DNA of 64,000 nt from Actinomycetota bacterium (GTDB lineage Bacteria > Actinomycetota > Thermoleophilia > Gaiellales > Gaiellaceae). How positions within the stretch are numbered: the stretch's first letter is position 1; each line of letters begins with the position of its first letter. This document shows positions 45,213 through 53,772 of this stretch, piece after piece. The stretch covers positions 124,001-188,000 of the forward strand of contig PMOB01000006.1 in assembly GCA_003161615.1 (NCBI GenBank), in the 5' to 3' direction. The translations under genes and the position numbers were made by a program. Below the pieces are notes generated by a model. It was not told where the DNA came from and searched no databases. It saw only the letters and a program-made list of their open reading frames with translations.

Positions 45213-45809
45213 GTGGCCGTTGCGGACACTTTGACCCTGCTCGACTGGAAGCGGCGCGTCTTCGCGCTCTACGCGGGGATCCGCGCCTCCCAAGACCCCG
45301 AGGACGCCTGGAATCTCTGGCGCGAGACGCGCGACGAGCTCTTCCGCACGCATCCCCAGTCGCCGCAGCCGGGCTATGCCGACCTCGCCTACTACGACTA
45401 CGACCCTGCGGCGCGCGTCCTCGCCGAGCTCGAGGAAGTCGACGCCGCGCCGGCGGCGATCGAGACGAGCGGGCCGGAACCCATGCTCTTCAAGCCGTTC
45501 GCGCTGGCGCATTTCGAGCTGCGCGGCGAGCCGCTGACGCTGGAGCTCGACTGGCTCGAGAGCTACGGCGGCGGCGTCTTCCTCTGCTTCCGCGACCCGA
45601 CGAGCGGCACCGAGACATACGGTGGCGGCCGCTACCTGCTCGACACGGTAAAGGGCGCGGATCTCGGGGAAGAGAACGGGAGACTCGTGCTCGACTTCAA
45701 CTTCTCCTACAACCCATCCTGCTCGTACGACCCGAGCTGGGTCTGTCCGCTCGCGCCACCGGCCAACCGGCTGGCTGTCGCGGTGCTTGCCGGAGAGCGA
45801 CATGAGTGA
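45213..45809 (+). CDS. DUF1684 family protein
   Basis: 198 residues. The family's marks are WRETRDELFRTHPQSP, a central ETYGGGRYLLDTVKGAD and the C-terminal DFNFSYNPSCSYDPSW-CPLAPPANRLAVAVLAGE (conserved Cys and Asn-Pro). Cytoplasmic beta-rich protein of unknown role. Its 3-prime end overlaps the tyrA start by 8 bp. Confidence 0.88.
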   Translation: MAVADTLTLLDWKRRVFALYAGIRASQDPEDAWNLWRETRDELFRTHPQSPQPGYADLAYYDYDPAARVLAELEEVDAAPAAIETSGPEPMLFKPFALAHFELRGEPLTLELDWLESYGGGVFLCFRDPTSGTETYGGGRYLLDTVKGADLGEENGRLVLDFNFSYNPSCSYDPSWVCPLAPPANRLAVAVLAGERHE

Positions 45810-47175
45810 CCTCCAAAGCCTCCGCGCCGAGATCGAGACGCTCGACAAGCAGCTCCTCGAGACGCTCAACCGGCGGCTCGAGCTCGTCGCCGCCGTCCGC
45901 CGCCACAAGGACGAGGCCGGCGAGCGCTGGATCGACCCCGAGCGAGAGGCCGAGCTGCTCAAGACGCTCGCCGCCGCGAACCAAGGGCCACTCTCCGAGC
46001 GGGGAGTGCGCTCGCTCTTCTCCGCGATCCTCGACGTGCTCAAGCAGGAGGTCGCGGCCGAGCGGTCCGGGCGCAGCGAGAAGGAAACAACGGCCGCACC
46101 GGCCCGCGCCGTCGACCGGCTGGCGATCGTCGGGACGGGGCTCGTCGGCACGTCGATCGCGCTCGCCGCCCGCCGCGGCGGTGCCACTGTTCGCGGCTTC
46201 GACGGGGACAAGGCGACGCTCGAGCGCGCGGCGGCACTCGGCTCGTTCTCTGCCGCATCCTCCCTCGCCGAGACCGTGGCCGATGCGGAGCTCGTCGTCG
46301 TCGCGGTGCCGGTCGGCGCCGCGCCCGCGGTCGTGCGCGAGGTGCTCGCCGCGGCCGGCCCGGAAACGGTCGTCACGGACGTCGCCTCGACGAAGCGTGC
46401 ACTCGCGGCGATCGAGGACGCCCGCTTCGTCCCCGGCCATCCCGTCGCCGGCGGGGCGACCGGCGGGCCTGCCCGCGCGGCCGCCGACCTGTTCGACGCC
46501 GCGACGTGGTTCCTGACGCCGACGCCCGCGAGCGCAGCGAAGAATGTCGAGCTCGTCGAGCGGTTCGTCGCCTCGCTCGGCGCGCGGCCGGTCCGCACCG
46601 ACGTCGAGGCGCACGACCGCCTGCTCGCGCTGACGAGCCATCTCCCCCACGCGCTCGCGAACGTCCTCATGCTCCGCGTCGCCGAGGCGGCGGAGGCCGA
46701 CGATGCCCCCTTCGCCTTCGCCGGCGCCTCGCTGCGGGAGATGACCCGGCTTGCCGGCGCGAACGCAGCGATCTGGAGCGACATCTTCCTCGAGAACGCC
46801 GACGAGATCGCGACCGCGATCGGCGGCTTCCGCTCCACGCTCGACGAGCTCGAAGTGGCGTTGCAGGCAGGCGACCGCGCTGCCGTCGAGCGCTCGATCG
46901 CCGCCGCGGCCACCGCCCGCGAGCGGCTCGAGTCCTTCGCCTACCGCACCGAGCCCGCCCAGCTGAACCGGATCCGCGTGCGCGTCCCCGACCGCCCCGG
47001 CGTCCTCGCGCGCATCACGCAGATCCTCGGCGCGGCCGGGATCAACATCGAGGACTTCGAGCTCCGCCACGTCTCGCCGGAGTACGGCGGCGTCCTCGTG
47101 ATCCTCGTCGCGGGCGCCGAGAACGCAGCGCAGACCCGCGAGCTCTTGCGCCGCGAAGGCCTCGCCGCCGCCTAG
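45802..47175 (+). CDS. tyrA: Chorismate mutase-prephenate dehydrogenase fusion with ACT domain
   Basis: 457 residues in three parts. Residues ~1-85 are an AroQ-type chorismate mutase (LRAEIETLDKQLLETLNRRLELVAAVRRHKD). Residues ~105-385 are a TyrA dehydrogenase: Rossmann GTGLVGTSIALAAR, VTDVAS, HPVAGG, and catalytic His in LTSHLPHALAN. Residues ~388-455 are an ACT domain (VRVPDRPGVLARITQILGAAGINIEDF). It should turn chorismate into 4-hydroxyphenylpyruvate under tyrosine feedback. ATG 45802 follows GAGAG. Confidence 0.92.
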   Translation: MSDLQSLRAEIETLDKQLLETLNRRLELVAAVRRHKDEAGERWIDPEREAELLKTLAAANQGPLSERGVRSLFSAILDVLKQEVAAERSGRSEKETTAAPARAVDRLAIVGTGLVGTSIALAARRGGATVRGFDGDKATLERAAALGSFSAASSLAETVADAELVVVAVPVGAAPAVVREVLAAAGPETVVTDVASTKRALAAIEDARFVPGHPVAGGATGGPARAAADLFDAATWFLTPTPASAAKNVELVERFVASLGARPVRTDVEAHDRLLALTSHLPHALANVLMLRVAEAAEADDAPFAFAGASLREMTRLAGANAAIWSDIFLENADEIATAIGGFRSTLDELEVALQAGDRAAVERSIAAAATARERLESFAYRTEPAQLNRIRVRVPDRPGVLARITQILGAAGINIEDFELRHVSPEYGGVLVILVAGAENAAQTRELLRREGLAAA

Positions 47176-48968
47176 GCGGCGTCGAGCGCGTCCACGCCGG
47201 CCTCGGCCTCGGCAACGCAGCGGTCGAACTCGGCGAAGGCGATCGCCCACGTCTCCGGGTTCTGCAGGTCGACGCCGAGGGGCTCCAACAGATCCTGCGG
47301 CGAGCGCGACGCGCCGCTTGCGAGGAAGTCGAGATAGGCGGGCGCGAAGCGCTCCGGGTCCTCGCGATACCGCGCGACGAGCGTGAACGCGACGAGGTGC
47401 GCGAAGGAGTACGCGTACGTGTAGAAGCGGACGTGGATGAAGTGCGGGATGTACGACCAGCCGAGCCGGTAGCCGTCGGGCAGCTCGACCGAGTCGGCGT
47501 AGTAGCGCGCGTTCTCCTCGAGCCATGCGCCCGCCAGCCGGTCGCTCGTCAGCGCCTTGCCCTCGCCGCGCTGACCGTACGCCCACTGCTCGAAGCGCGC
47601 CATCATCGTCTGCCGGAAGATCGCCGCGGAGGCGCTCTCGATGCGGTCGGCGAGGAGCATCGCGCGCGTGGACGGATCCTCCTCCGCCTGGATCAGCTCC
47701 TCGACCGCGAGGAGCTGCGTGAACGTCGACGGCACTTCCGCCAGCGCGAGACCGGTGTGGTACGAGCGGTAAGCCTGCCGCTCGAGCGCCAGCGCGCCGT
47801 GCACCGCGTGCCCGAACTCGTGGGCGAGCGTCGTGACGTCGCCGAGCCGGTCGGTGTAGTTCATGAGCACGTACGGGAGGATCGACTTCGAGACCGAGTG
47901 GCAGTACGCGCCGCCGACCTTGCCCGTGCGCGGCTCGGCGTCGACGTGGCCGCGCTCCAGGCACTCGCGGAAAATCTCCCCGAGCCGCGGCGCGAAGCCG
48001 GTCAGCGAGTCGTCGACCATCTGGACGGCCTCGTCCCACTCGATGCGCCGGTCGCTGCCGACGGGCGCGTACTGGTCGGCGAGCGCGAGCTTGTCGAGCC
48101 CGAGCACCTGCGCCTTGCGCTCGAACCAGCGGCGCGCGAGCGGATAGTTCTCCTCGACGGCGCGCATCATCGCCTCGACGACGTCGCCGTCCAGCTCGTT
48201 CATCCGGTTGGTCGGATCCATCGAGTTCGGGATCCCGCGCAGGCGGTCGATCGAGAGACGATCGCCGACGAGCGCGTCGTAACAGGCGGCCTGTACGTCC
48301 GCGACCTGCTCGAGCGCAACGTAGAGCGTCTCGAGCGCGGCGATGCGCAGCTCTCGGTCGGGATGGTGGACGTACGAGAGGAGCCGGTCGATCGTGTGCG
48401 GCTCGGGGCCTTCGCCGCCGTCGAACTCGACCGTCAGCGTCGCGAGCTCGCGGCCGTGCAGCGACTGCCAGGCGGAGATGGCAGGCCGGCGCGCATTGAG
48501 CGCCTGCTCCTCGCCCTCCGGCAGGACGTACGGCTTCTCCTCACGCGCGACCCGCAACCGGTGCGCAAAAGGCTCGAGCTCGCCGGCCGCGAGAAGCGCG
48601 TCCGCCTCGGCGTCGGAGAGCGCGATCCACTCGAGCTCGACGAAGAGGAGCAGGCTCTCGAGGTCGGAGGCTCGGTCGCGGGCGAGCGTCGCGAGGTCGT
48701 TCGTTTCGGCGTCCATCGCCTCGGTGTGCTCGCGCGCGGTCGCGTAGAAGTGGACGCGGGAGATGTCCTGCTGCAGCTCGTCGAGCTCGTCGAGGAGCTC
48801 GCGCAGTGCCTGCGGGCCGGCCGAGCCGACGGTGCCGCGGCGCCGAGTGGCGAAGTCGCGGGCGCGCCTCAGCAGCTCGTCCCACTCGCTGCGCGCAGTC
48901 TCGGCATCCGGCTCGAGATCGCCGAGATTCCAGCGGATTCCTGTTGCGCTGAGGGAGCTCACCGCCAT
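47172..48968 (-). CDS. pepF: Oligoendopeptidase F (M3 family)
   Basis: 598-residue cytoplasmic zinc peptidase that trims short peptides. Zinc motif LAHEFGHAVHG near residue 385 with the second Glu in ALAEVPSTF; N-terminal RWNLGDLEP and C-terminal YIPHFIHVRFYTYAYSFAHLVA are typical of PepF. ATG 48968 has TACGCT at 7 nt. The longer open frame upstream is antisense to the SCO1 gene. Its stop overlaps tyrA by 4 bp, converging. Confidence 0.95.
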   Translation of the reverse strand: MAVSSLSATGIRWNLGDLEPDAETARSEWDELLRRARDFATRRRGTVGSAGPQALRELLDELDELQQDISRVHFYATAREHTEAMDAETNDLATLARDRASDLESLLLFVELEWIALSDAEADALLAAGELEPFAHRLRVAREEKPYVLPEGEEQALNARRPAISAWQSLHGRELATLTVEFDGGEGPEPHTIDRLLSYVHHPDRELRIAALETLYVALEQVADVQAACYDALVGDRLSIDRLRGIPNSMDPTNRMNELDGDVVEAMMRAVEENYPLARRWFERKAQVLGLDKLALADQYAPVGSDRRIEWDEAVQMVDDSLTGFAPRLGEIFRECLERGHVDAEPRTGKVGGAYCHSVSKSILPYVLMNYTDRLGDVTTLAHEFGHAVHGALALERQAYRSYHTGLALAEVPSTFTQLLAVEELIQAEEDPSTRAMLLADRIESASAAIFRQTMMARFEQWAYGQRGEGKALTSDRLAGAWLEENARYYADSVELPDGYRLGWSYIPHFIHVRFYTYAYSFAHLVAFTLVARYREDPERFAPAYLDFLASGASRSPQDLLEPLGVDLQNPETWAIAFAEFDRCVAEAEAGVDALDAA

Positions 48969-48975
48969 CGCGAGG

Positions 48976-48981
48976 AGCGTA
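48976..48981 (-). promoter_or_regulatory. Predicted -10 for pepF
   Basis: TACGCT, 7 nt before ATG 48968. Confidence 0.55.
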
Positions 48982-49017
48982 CAGAGCCATGCAACGCGCT
49001 GCGATACTTGGCGGCGC

Positions 49018-50163
49018 ATGCGGTACCGCTGGATCGTCTGGGGCGCTGCGCTCGTCGTCGGGATCGGCGTCGGCGTCGGCGCGGCCGTCGCAACGCGAGG
49101 CTCGGGAGGGACGCCTGTCCCGAGCGTTCCGCAATCTCCGGCGGACGCGAATCCGCGGCTCGATCCGGGCACGGTCATGTCCGGGCGCGCTCCTGGCTTC
49201 ACGCTCACCGACCAGTTCGGGAAGCGCGTCTCGCTTGCCTCCTTCCGCGGCAAGGTCGTCGTCCTCAGCTTCAACGACCCGGAGTGCACGACGATCTGCC
49301 CGCTGACGACGACCGCGATGCTCCATGCGAAGGAGCTGCTCGGCGCGGCGGGGCGGGACGTCCAGCTGCTCGGCGTCGGCGCCAATCCCGTGGCGACCCA
49401 GGTGAAGTGGGTGCGCGCGTACTCGCGGGCGCACAACATGATGCGGAAGTGGCTCTTCCTGACGGGCTCGCTGCCACAGATGAAGCGCGTCTGGAAGAGC
49501 TACAACATCGCCGCCGCGGTCATCCAGGGGATGATCGACCACACGCCGGCGACGTACGTGATCGACACGCACGGTCACTTCTCCCGCCTCTACATCAGCG
49601 AGATGGCGTACTCGAGCGTCAGCCAGCTGGGAGAGGAGATGGCGCGCAGCATCGCCGCGCTCCTGCCCAGCCACCCGCGGATCCACGACAACCAGTCGCT
49701 CGCCCCGACCAAGCTCCTCGGGCCGCGCCGGGCTGTCAGCCTGCCGCGCGCCGGCGGTGGCACGGTCAAGCTCGGGCCGGGCACCGGCGCGCACCTCGTC
49801 CTCTTCTTCGACACCTGGGAGAGCGAGGTGCTCGACATGCAGGCGGGACTCGAGAGCCTCGGGCGGTACGCGCGCGCAGGCCTGCCTCCCGTCGTCGCGG
49901 TCGACGAGGCCGACGTCGAAGCCTCACCAGCGGCGCTGGGCAGCTTCCTCCACACGCTGCCGCACCCGCTTTCGTATCCGGTCGCGATCGACGCGAGCGG
50001 ACGCGTCGCCGACGGCTACCGCGTGCAGGATTCGCCGTGGCTCACGCTCGTCTCCGGCTCCGGCCGCTTCCTCTTCTACTACGACGTCGCGGCGAAGGGC
50101 TGGCCGAGCACGAGCTGGCTCATCCACCACGTGCGCGTCGGGCTGGCGCGGGCGCAGGGATGA
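49018..50163 (+). CDS. SCO1/SenC-like protein fused to a cysteine-free thioredoxin-like domain
   Basis: 381 residues. An N-terminal anchor (YRWIVWGAALVVGIGVGVGAA) faces the protein outside. Domain 1 (~50-215) is SCO1-like: copper ligands in DPECTTICPLTT (C-x-x-x-C) and the His in MIDHTPATYVID; such proteins load copper into cytochrome oxidase. Domain 2 (~245-380) has the thioredoxin fold pattern (HLVLFFDTWESEVLDMQAGLESL, then DSPWLTLVSGSGRFLFYYDVA) but lacks the C-x-x-C at TWESEV. The second domain cannot do thiol exchange and may bind a partner. Confidence 0.85.
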   Translation: MRYRWIVWGAALVVGIGVGVGAAVATRGSGGTPVPSVPQSPADANPRLDPGTVMSGRAPGFTLTDQFGKRVSLASFRGKVVVLSFNDPECTTICPLTTTAMLHAKELLGAAGRDVQLLGVGANPVATQVKWVRAYSRAHNMMRKWLFLTGSLPQMKRVWKSYNIAAAVIQGMIDHTPATYVIDTHGHFSRLYISEMAYSSVSQLGEEMARSIAALLPSHPRIHDNQSLAPTKLLGPRRAVSLPRAGGGTVKLGPGTGAHLVLFFDTWESEVLDMQAGLESLGRYARAGLPPVVAVDEADVEASPAALGSFLHTLPHPLSYPVAIDASGRVADGYRVQDSPWLTLVSGSGRFLFYYDVAAKGWPSTSWLIHHVRVGLARAQG

Positions 50164-50683
50164 CGGCGGCCCGGCCGATGCGCCAAGTCAGCGCGGCTGC
50201 GACGCTTCCCACCGAGACGACGTAGAGCATTCGCAGCCAGCCGGAGCTCGCGTCGGTGCCCGCGCCGATCCCGTGCGCGGTCGCCGCGATCCAGACCACG
50301 AACGTGAGGTAGTGGATCCGCCGCCAGCGCGCATGGCCAAGCCGCTTGCGCAGGAGATTCGAGACCGCGACAGCCGCGAGCAGCTCGACAGCGACGGTCC
50401 CGAGCGCGACCCAGAAGGGCCGGTACGACGTGGCGCCGGGGATGAGCACGGTCGCGATCGAGACGTGTGCGTAGCGGTCGAGGATGAGGGCGTAGACGTG
50501 GAGGACGATGAAGACGCCGGTCAAAAGCGAGAGGAACCGGTGGACGTCCGTGACGGCGAATGCGGGCCAGCGCGGCAGCCGCGCGCGCCCGGCGAGCAGA
50601 ACGCCGAGCAGGACGCCGCTCGTGAGAAGCGCGTACGCGACGACCCCCGCTGCGCGGGCGGCGTACCAGTCGATGCCGTTCAC
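50120..50683 (-). CDS. Ferric-reductase-like transmembrane (cytochrome b) protein
   Basis: 187 residues, five or six helices. Heme-binding His pairs appear in VTDVHRFLSLLTGVFIVLHVYAL and RRIHYLTFVVWIAATAHGIGAG, spaced as in the ferric reductase/MsrQ-like membrane domain. No NAD or flavin domain follows. It could pass electrons across the membrane. ATG 50683 overlaps the preceding gene's stop (ATGA); the 3-prime end overlaps the SCO1-like gene by 44 bp. Confidence 0.82.
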   Translation of the reverse strand: MNGIDWYAARAAGVVAYALLTSGVLLGVLLAGRARLPRWPAFAVTDVHRFLSLLTGVFIVLHVYALILDRYAHVSIATVLIPGATSYRPFWVALGTVAVELLAAVAVSNLLRKRLGHARWRRIHYLTFVVWIAATAHGIGAGTDASSGWLRMLYVVSVGSVAAALTWRIGRAAVIPAPAPARRARGG

Positions 50684-50952
50684 GAGGTAGCGGTCGCCAG
50701 CGGGACACTCCCGCCCGACGACGGCGCGATCGAGCCGCCGCCGAGCGAGGAGTCGTCCCGCCGGTTCACGGAGGAAGGAGAACTCCCGGACTGCGATTGG
50801 GTGCGGGTCGACAGTGAGCTCGCGGTCGCGGGATGCCCTCGCCAGGCAAGAGCGAGGACGACGGCAAAGCCGGCAGCGGCGGTGAGGGCGGCCGCCCGCT
50901 TGGCGGCTAGAGCGCGCCTCCGTCCTGCTTCGACTCTCGTCGGCTCGGGCAT
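50680..50952 (-). CDS. Small single-pass membrane protein
   Basis: ATG 50952 gives 90 residues: basic N-terminus, one helix (RAAALTAAAGFAVVLALAW) and a Ser/Gly/Thr-rich external tail (QSQSGSSPSSVN, LGGGSIAPSSGG). Coupled to the ferric-reductase-like gene by an ATGA overlap, so it may be an accessory subunit. The frame is open to 51018 but that part overlaps the divergent NlpC gene. No family recognised. Confidence 0.5.
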   Translation of the reverse strand: MPEPTRVEAGRRRALAAKRAAALTAAAGFAVVLALAWRGHPATASSLSTRTQSQSGSSPSSVNRRDDSSLGGGSIAPSSGGSVPLATATS

Positions 50953-51009
50953 GCCTTCAGTAAGCCCGCCGAGCGTGAGACGCACCTGTGGCGGCCCGAA
51001 GAAGGAGAT

Positions 51010-51720
51010 GTGAATCACGTGTCGGGAATCTGTGTCTTCTTTGCGAAACTTCGCCTCTTATCCCCCATCTGGGGGGTGGCTGCTCCGGCGGTTGGCTGCT
51101 CGACTGTGCCCACCACGCCGACAGCGAGCGGCCGCCAGGTACGACGGCCGCGCCCATCGACGGAACTTCCCTCCAGTCTCTTGCGGCCATTCCGCTACCT
51201 CATACTGTTGCTCGTTCTCGCCATTGCCATGGTGGTGGCTCTCGTGAAGCCGCTGCCGAGCCAGGCGGGCGAGACTTCGACGGGCACGAAGCACAAGCAC
51301 TCGCGGAGGCATGCCAGCCGGCGCCGCCATCTGATGGCGCAGCGCGCTGAGGAGACGCATTGGGGCCACAAGGTCGTGCGGTACGCGCGGCGCTTCATCG
51401 GCACGCCGTACGTCTGGGGCGGCTCGTCTCCTCGCTACGGCTTCGACTGCTCGGGCTTCGTCCGCTACGTCTACGGGCACTTCGGGATCTCGCTGCCGCA
51501 CTCGAGCTTCGCGGACATGTGGCGCGGCCGCCGCGTCCTGCGCAAGTACCTCAAGCCGGGCGACCTCGTCTTCTTCTACGGCGGAGGCCACGTCGGCATC
51601 TACATCGGCGGCAACCGCATGATCGACGCGCCGCACACCGGAGCCGTCGTCCACATCACCACGATGAACCTCTACGGCTACGAGTACTACGGCGCGCGCC
51701 GCATCGCCGCCCTGCGCTAA
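51010..51720 (+). CDS. NlpC/P60 cell-wall endopeptidase
   Basis: The catalytic domain (last ~120 residues) is clear: Cys in FDCSGFVRYVYGHFG, His in GGGHVGIYIGG and third residue His in DAPHTGAV. It cuts peptidoglycan stem peptides outside the cell. A membrane helix (YLILLLVLAIAMVVALV) precedes a basic linker. Start uncertain: GTG 51010 is too close to AAGGAG (51002-51007); GTG 51019 has better spacing; TTG 51181, just before the helix, would give the most normal protein and leave a ~170-nt structured leader. Confidence 0.82.
   Translation: MNHVSGICVFFAKLRLLSPIWGVAAPAVGCSTVPTTPTASGRQVRRPRPSTELPSSLLRPFRYLILLLVLAIAMVVALVKPLPSQAGETSTGTKHKHSRRHASRRRHLMAQRAEETHWGHKVVRYARRFIGTPYVWGGSSPRYGFDCSGFVRYVYGHFGISLPHSSFADMWRGRRVLRKYLKPGDLVFFYGGGHVGIYIGGNRMIDAPHTGAVVHITTMNLYGYEYYGARRIAALR
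51020..51180 (+). promoter_or_regulatory. Possible structured 5-prime leader of the NlpC/P60 gene
   Basis: If TTG 51181 is the start, this stretch is untranslated. It can form CCCCCA-tc-TGGGGG near 51062-51075 and several other GC stems. Actinobacterial NlpC/P60 genes are often controlled by the c-di-AMP (ydaO) riboswitch, but I could not match its conserved core here, so I give only a weak call. Confidence 0.2.
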
Positions 51721-52274
51721 GCCCCGAGCCGGAACGCGCGCTCGCCGAGCAGGAGATGCCCCGCGACCGGCGGATGGTCGCCATCGTCGCTCCACTCGAA
51801 GCCGGCCTGCGCGAGCGTGTCGTGAAACGGCAACTGGGTGACGCCGTCGAATGCGTGGATCAACTCGTTGAGGTACGCGATCTCGCGTGCTGCGCGCGCG
51901 TCGCCTGCCGACCAAGGCAGGACATCGGCGACGGCGAGGGATAGGCCCGCGTCCCGTCCGCGCTCGAGCATCGCCTCGAGGTTCCGCGCGGCGTCGTCCA
52001 CTGAGCAGCCCTTGACGATGTCGTTGATCCCGCCCTGCACGACGAGCACGTCCGCTCCGCCGAGAACGAGATCGAGCCGCCGCGCGATCTCGTCGGTCCG
52101 CTCGCCGTAGACCGCGGACGTCCGGAACTCGAGCGTCGGGTCGGCCTCCGCCGCCCACCATTGCCACTGGCTCCGCTCGTCGGGCGCCGGGATCCGTGCG
52201 CGCACGACCGGATCGGGATCCCAGAGTGGCGATCCCGCCGAGATCGAGTCGCCGACGACTGCGACTACGGTCAT
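51717..52274 (-). CDS. SGNH-fold hydrolase/esterase
   Basis: 185 residues: nucleophile Ser in VVGDSISAG (block I), QGGINDI (block III) and the catalytic Asp-x-x-His in DDGDHPP (block V). GDSL/SGNH enzymes cleave esters of lipids or sugars; no signal peptide, so cytoplasmic. ATG 52274 overlaps the upstream secreted-protein gene (ATGA). Its stop overlaps the converging NlpC gene by 4 bp. Confidence 0.88.
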   Translation of the reverse strand: MTVVAVVGDSISAGSPLWDPDPVVRARIPAPDERSQWQWWAAEADPTLEFRTSAVYGERTDEIARRLDLVLGGADVLVVQGGINDIVKGCSVDDAARNLEAMLERGRDAGLSLAVADVLPWSAGDARAAREIAYLNELIHAFDGVTQLPFHDTLAQAGFEWSDDGDHPPVAGHLLLGERAFRLGA

Positions 52275-53467
52275 TTCGGCAGCGCGAGCGCGCCGTGCCC
52301 GTAGTAGGCGCGCACGCGGGAGCGGAAATAGCCGCCGTCGTCGTCCGCCGAGAGCGAGGCGCGGGTGTTGCCGTCGATCGGGGCCGGGTTCGTCTCTCCG
52401 TCCTGCTGCGCGTCGCACGCGCACGTCGTCCCGTCGGCTCCGCCGCCGAACAAGAACCCCGCATAGCCGGCGCGGACGTACGCGCCCAGGTGCTTCCGCC
52501 AGTCGGCGCCGAGCAGCCACTGCACGCGGTTGTCCTGGTAATGCCCCCACGTGTTGTCCATCGCCCGCATGACCGTGTTCCCGAGCGGGATCTGCCAGGG
52601 AACCATCCGCAGCCCGGCGAGCCGCACGAACGTCGCGCCGTAGAAGAGGTGGCGGTGGAAGTCCGCCGCCTTGAACCACGTGTTCGGGTTCCCCTCGATC
52701 TTGTCGTAGAAGCCGGCGTCGCGATCGGAGTAGTCCTCGAACGCGATGTCGAAGTGCGCGTGGAGGGAGCGGTAGAAGCGGGCCGACCGCGCGGCGTAGG
52801 CGCGCACCGTCGAGTCCGGCGGTTTCTCGTAGACGATGTCGTGCTTCGTCCCCCAGCCGCTCATGTGGTACGCGAGGATCGCATTGGGGGCGAGCTGGTT
52901 CCGGAGCCGCACCCACTCCTGCGCGAAGTGGACGGCACCGGGCACCGTGGCCGCGTCGTCGTTCCGTGACGCCTGCTCGAGGTAGCCCCAGAAGTCCGGC
53001 TCGACGTGCACGACGACGGGCTTGCTGCCGCCGATCCGGTGGAAGAGCAGGCGGACGTCGCTCCAGTAGGCGCGCATCACGGCCGGGCTGTGGAGGTGCG
53101 CGAGGTCGGTCGTCGCCTCGTCCGTCCCGGTCGGATTCGACTGGAGAAGCATGTAGTACGTCAGCACCGGGATCACGTGATGAGCCCACGAGTCGCGGAC
53201 GTACATCGAGGCGAACGTCCCGTTCGGGTTCCACGTCGCCCAGCCGCTACCGGTGTTCACCCCGCCGGCGAGGTACTGGTAGCGGAAGCCGAACGGCGCC
53301 GAGGCGCGGAGAGCCGCGGCGCCTCCGGGCGAGTCAGTCAGTCCGATCTGGAGCGTGCGCGGCCAGCCATGCGGGAGCGGCGGCAGCGAGTGGGTCGTCT
53401 CGCGGTGCGCGGCGGCAGGCGCGGCTCCGGCAAGCACAAGCGCGAGCAGCAGGACGAGGCGGCGCAA
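52271..53467 (-). CDS. Secreted glycoside-hydrolase-like protein of unknown family
   Basis: TTG 53467, two bases after the XRE gene stop, gives a signal peptide at once (RRLVLLLALVLAGAAPAAAH) and 398 residues. The mature part reads like a TIM barrel: QIGLTDSPGG, FRYQYLAGGVNTGSGW, HHVIPVLTYYMLLQ, KPVVVHVEPDFWGYL (possible acid residues), ILAYHMSGWGTKHD, FDIAFEDYSDRDAG and GYAGFLFGGGADG. The end has a Cys pair (TTCACDA). Glycan hydrolysis is a guess from fold pattern only. Coupled with the XRE and SGNH genes. Confidence 0.6.
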   Translation of the reverse strand: MRRLVLLLALVLAGAAPAAAHRETTHSLPPLPHGWPRTLQIGLTDSPGGAAALRASAPFGFRYQYLAGGVNTGSGWATWNPNGTFASMYVRDSWAHHVIPVLTYYMLLQSNPTGTDEATTDLAHLHSPAVMRAYWSDVRLLFHRIGGSKPVVVHVEPDFWGYLEQASRNDDAATVPGAVHFAQEWVRLRNQLAPNAILAYHMSGWGTKHDIVYEKPPDSTVRAYAARSARFYRSLHAHFDIAFEDYSDRDAGFYDKIEGNPNTWFKAADFHRHLFYGATFVRLAGLRMVPWQIPLGNTVMRAMDNTWGHYQDNRVQWLLGADWRKHLGAYVRAGYAGFLFGGGADGTTCACDAQQDGETNPAPIDGNTRASLSADDDGGYFRSRVRAYYGHGALALPK

Positions 53468-53468
53468 C

Positions 53469-53759
53469 TCAGGAGTCGAGCGGCACGAGCTCGACGATGA
53501 GATCGCACTGCAGCGCTTCGGCGATACGGAGGAGCGTGTCGATCCGCGGCGGCCGGCCGCCACGCTCGAGGCGGGCGATCGCGGACTGCGTCGTCCCGAC
53601 CCGCTCGGCGAGCTCGCGCTGGGAAAGGCCTATCGCGGCGCGCTGCTCGGCGACGCGGTCGGCGATCTGCGCGAAGAACCAGCCGCGGTCGCCGGTGGCA
53701 AACCGCTCGTGCAGCCGCTCGACCGGCCCCTTCGCCTCTACAGGTCCCTTACCAGCCAT
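53469..53759 (-). CDS. XRE-family HTH regulator
   Basis: 96 residues with a central helix-turn-helix (RAAIGLSQRELAERVGTTQSAIARLERGGRPPRIDTLLRIAEAL; the recognition helix is TTQSAIARLE). The N-terminal arm (VERLHERFATGDRGWFFAQIADRVAEQR) is helical. Could be an antitoxin-like or local regulator; no toxin gene is next to it. First gene of a three-gene unit with the secreted protein and SGNH hydrolase. Confidence 0.88.
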   Translation of the reverse strand: MAGKGPVEAKGPVERLHERFATGDRGWFFAQIADRVAEQRAAIGLSQRELAERVGTTQSAIARLERGGRPPRIDTLLRIAEALQCDLIVELVPLDS

Positions 53760-53766
53760 ATCGGGA

Positions 53767-53772
53767 ATGCTA
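53767..53772 (-). promoter_or_regulatory. Predicted -10 for the XRE gene, overlapping the MOSC stop codon
   Basis: TAGCAT, 7 nt before ATG 53759; it runs into the TGA-side end of the MOSC gene (53770). Confidence 0.5.

Noticed and set aside
53469-53759. XRE gene as antitoxin of a toxin-antitoxin pair
   Set aside because: No toxin-like partner of RelE/HigB type on either side; partners are a secreted protein and an SGNH hydrolase.
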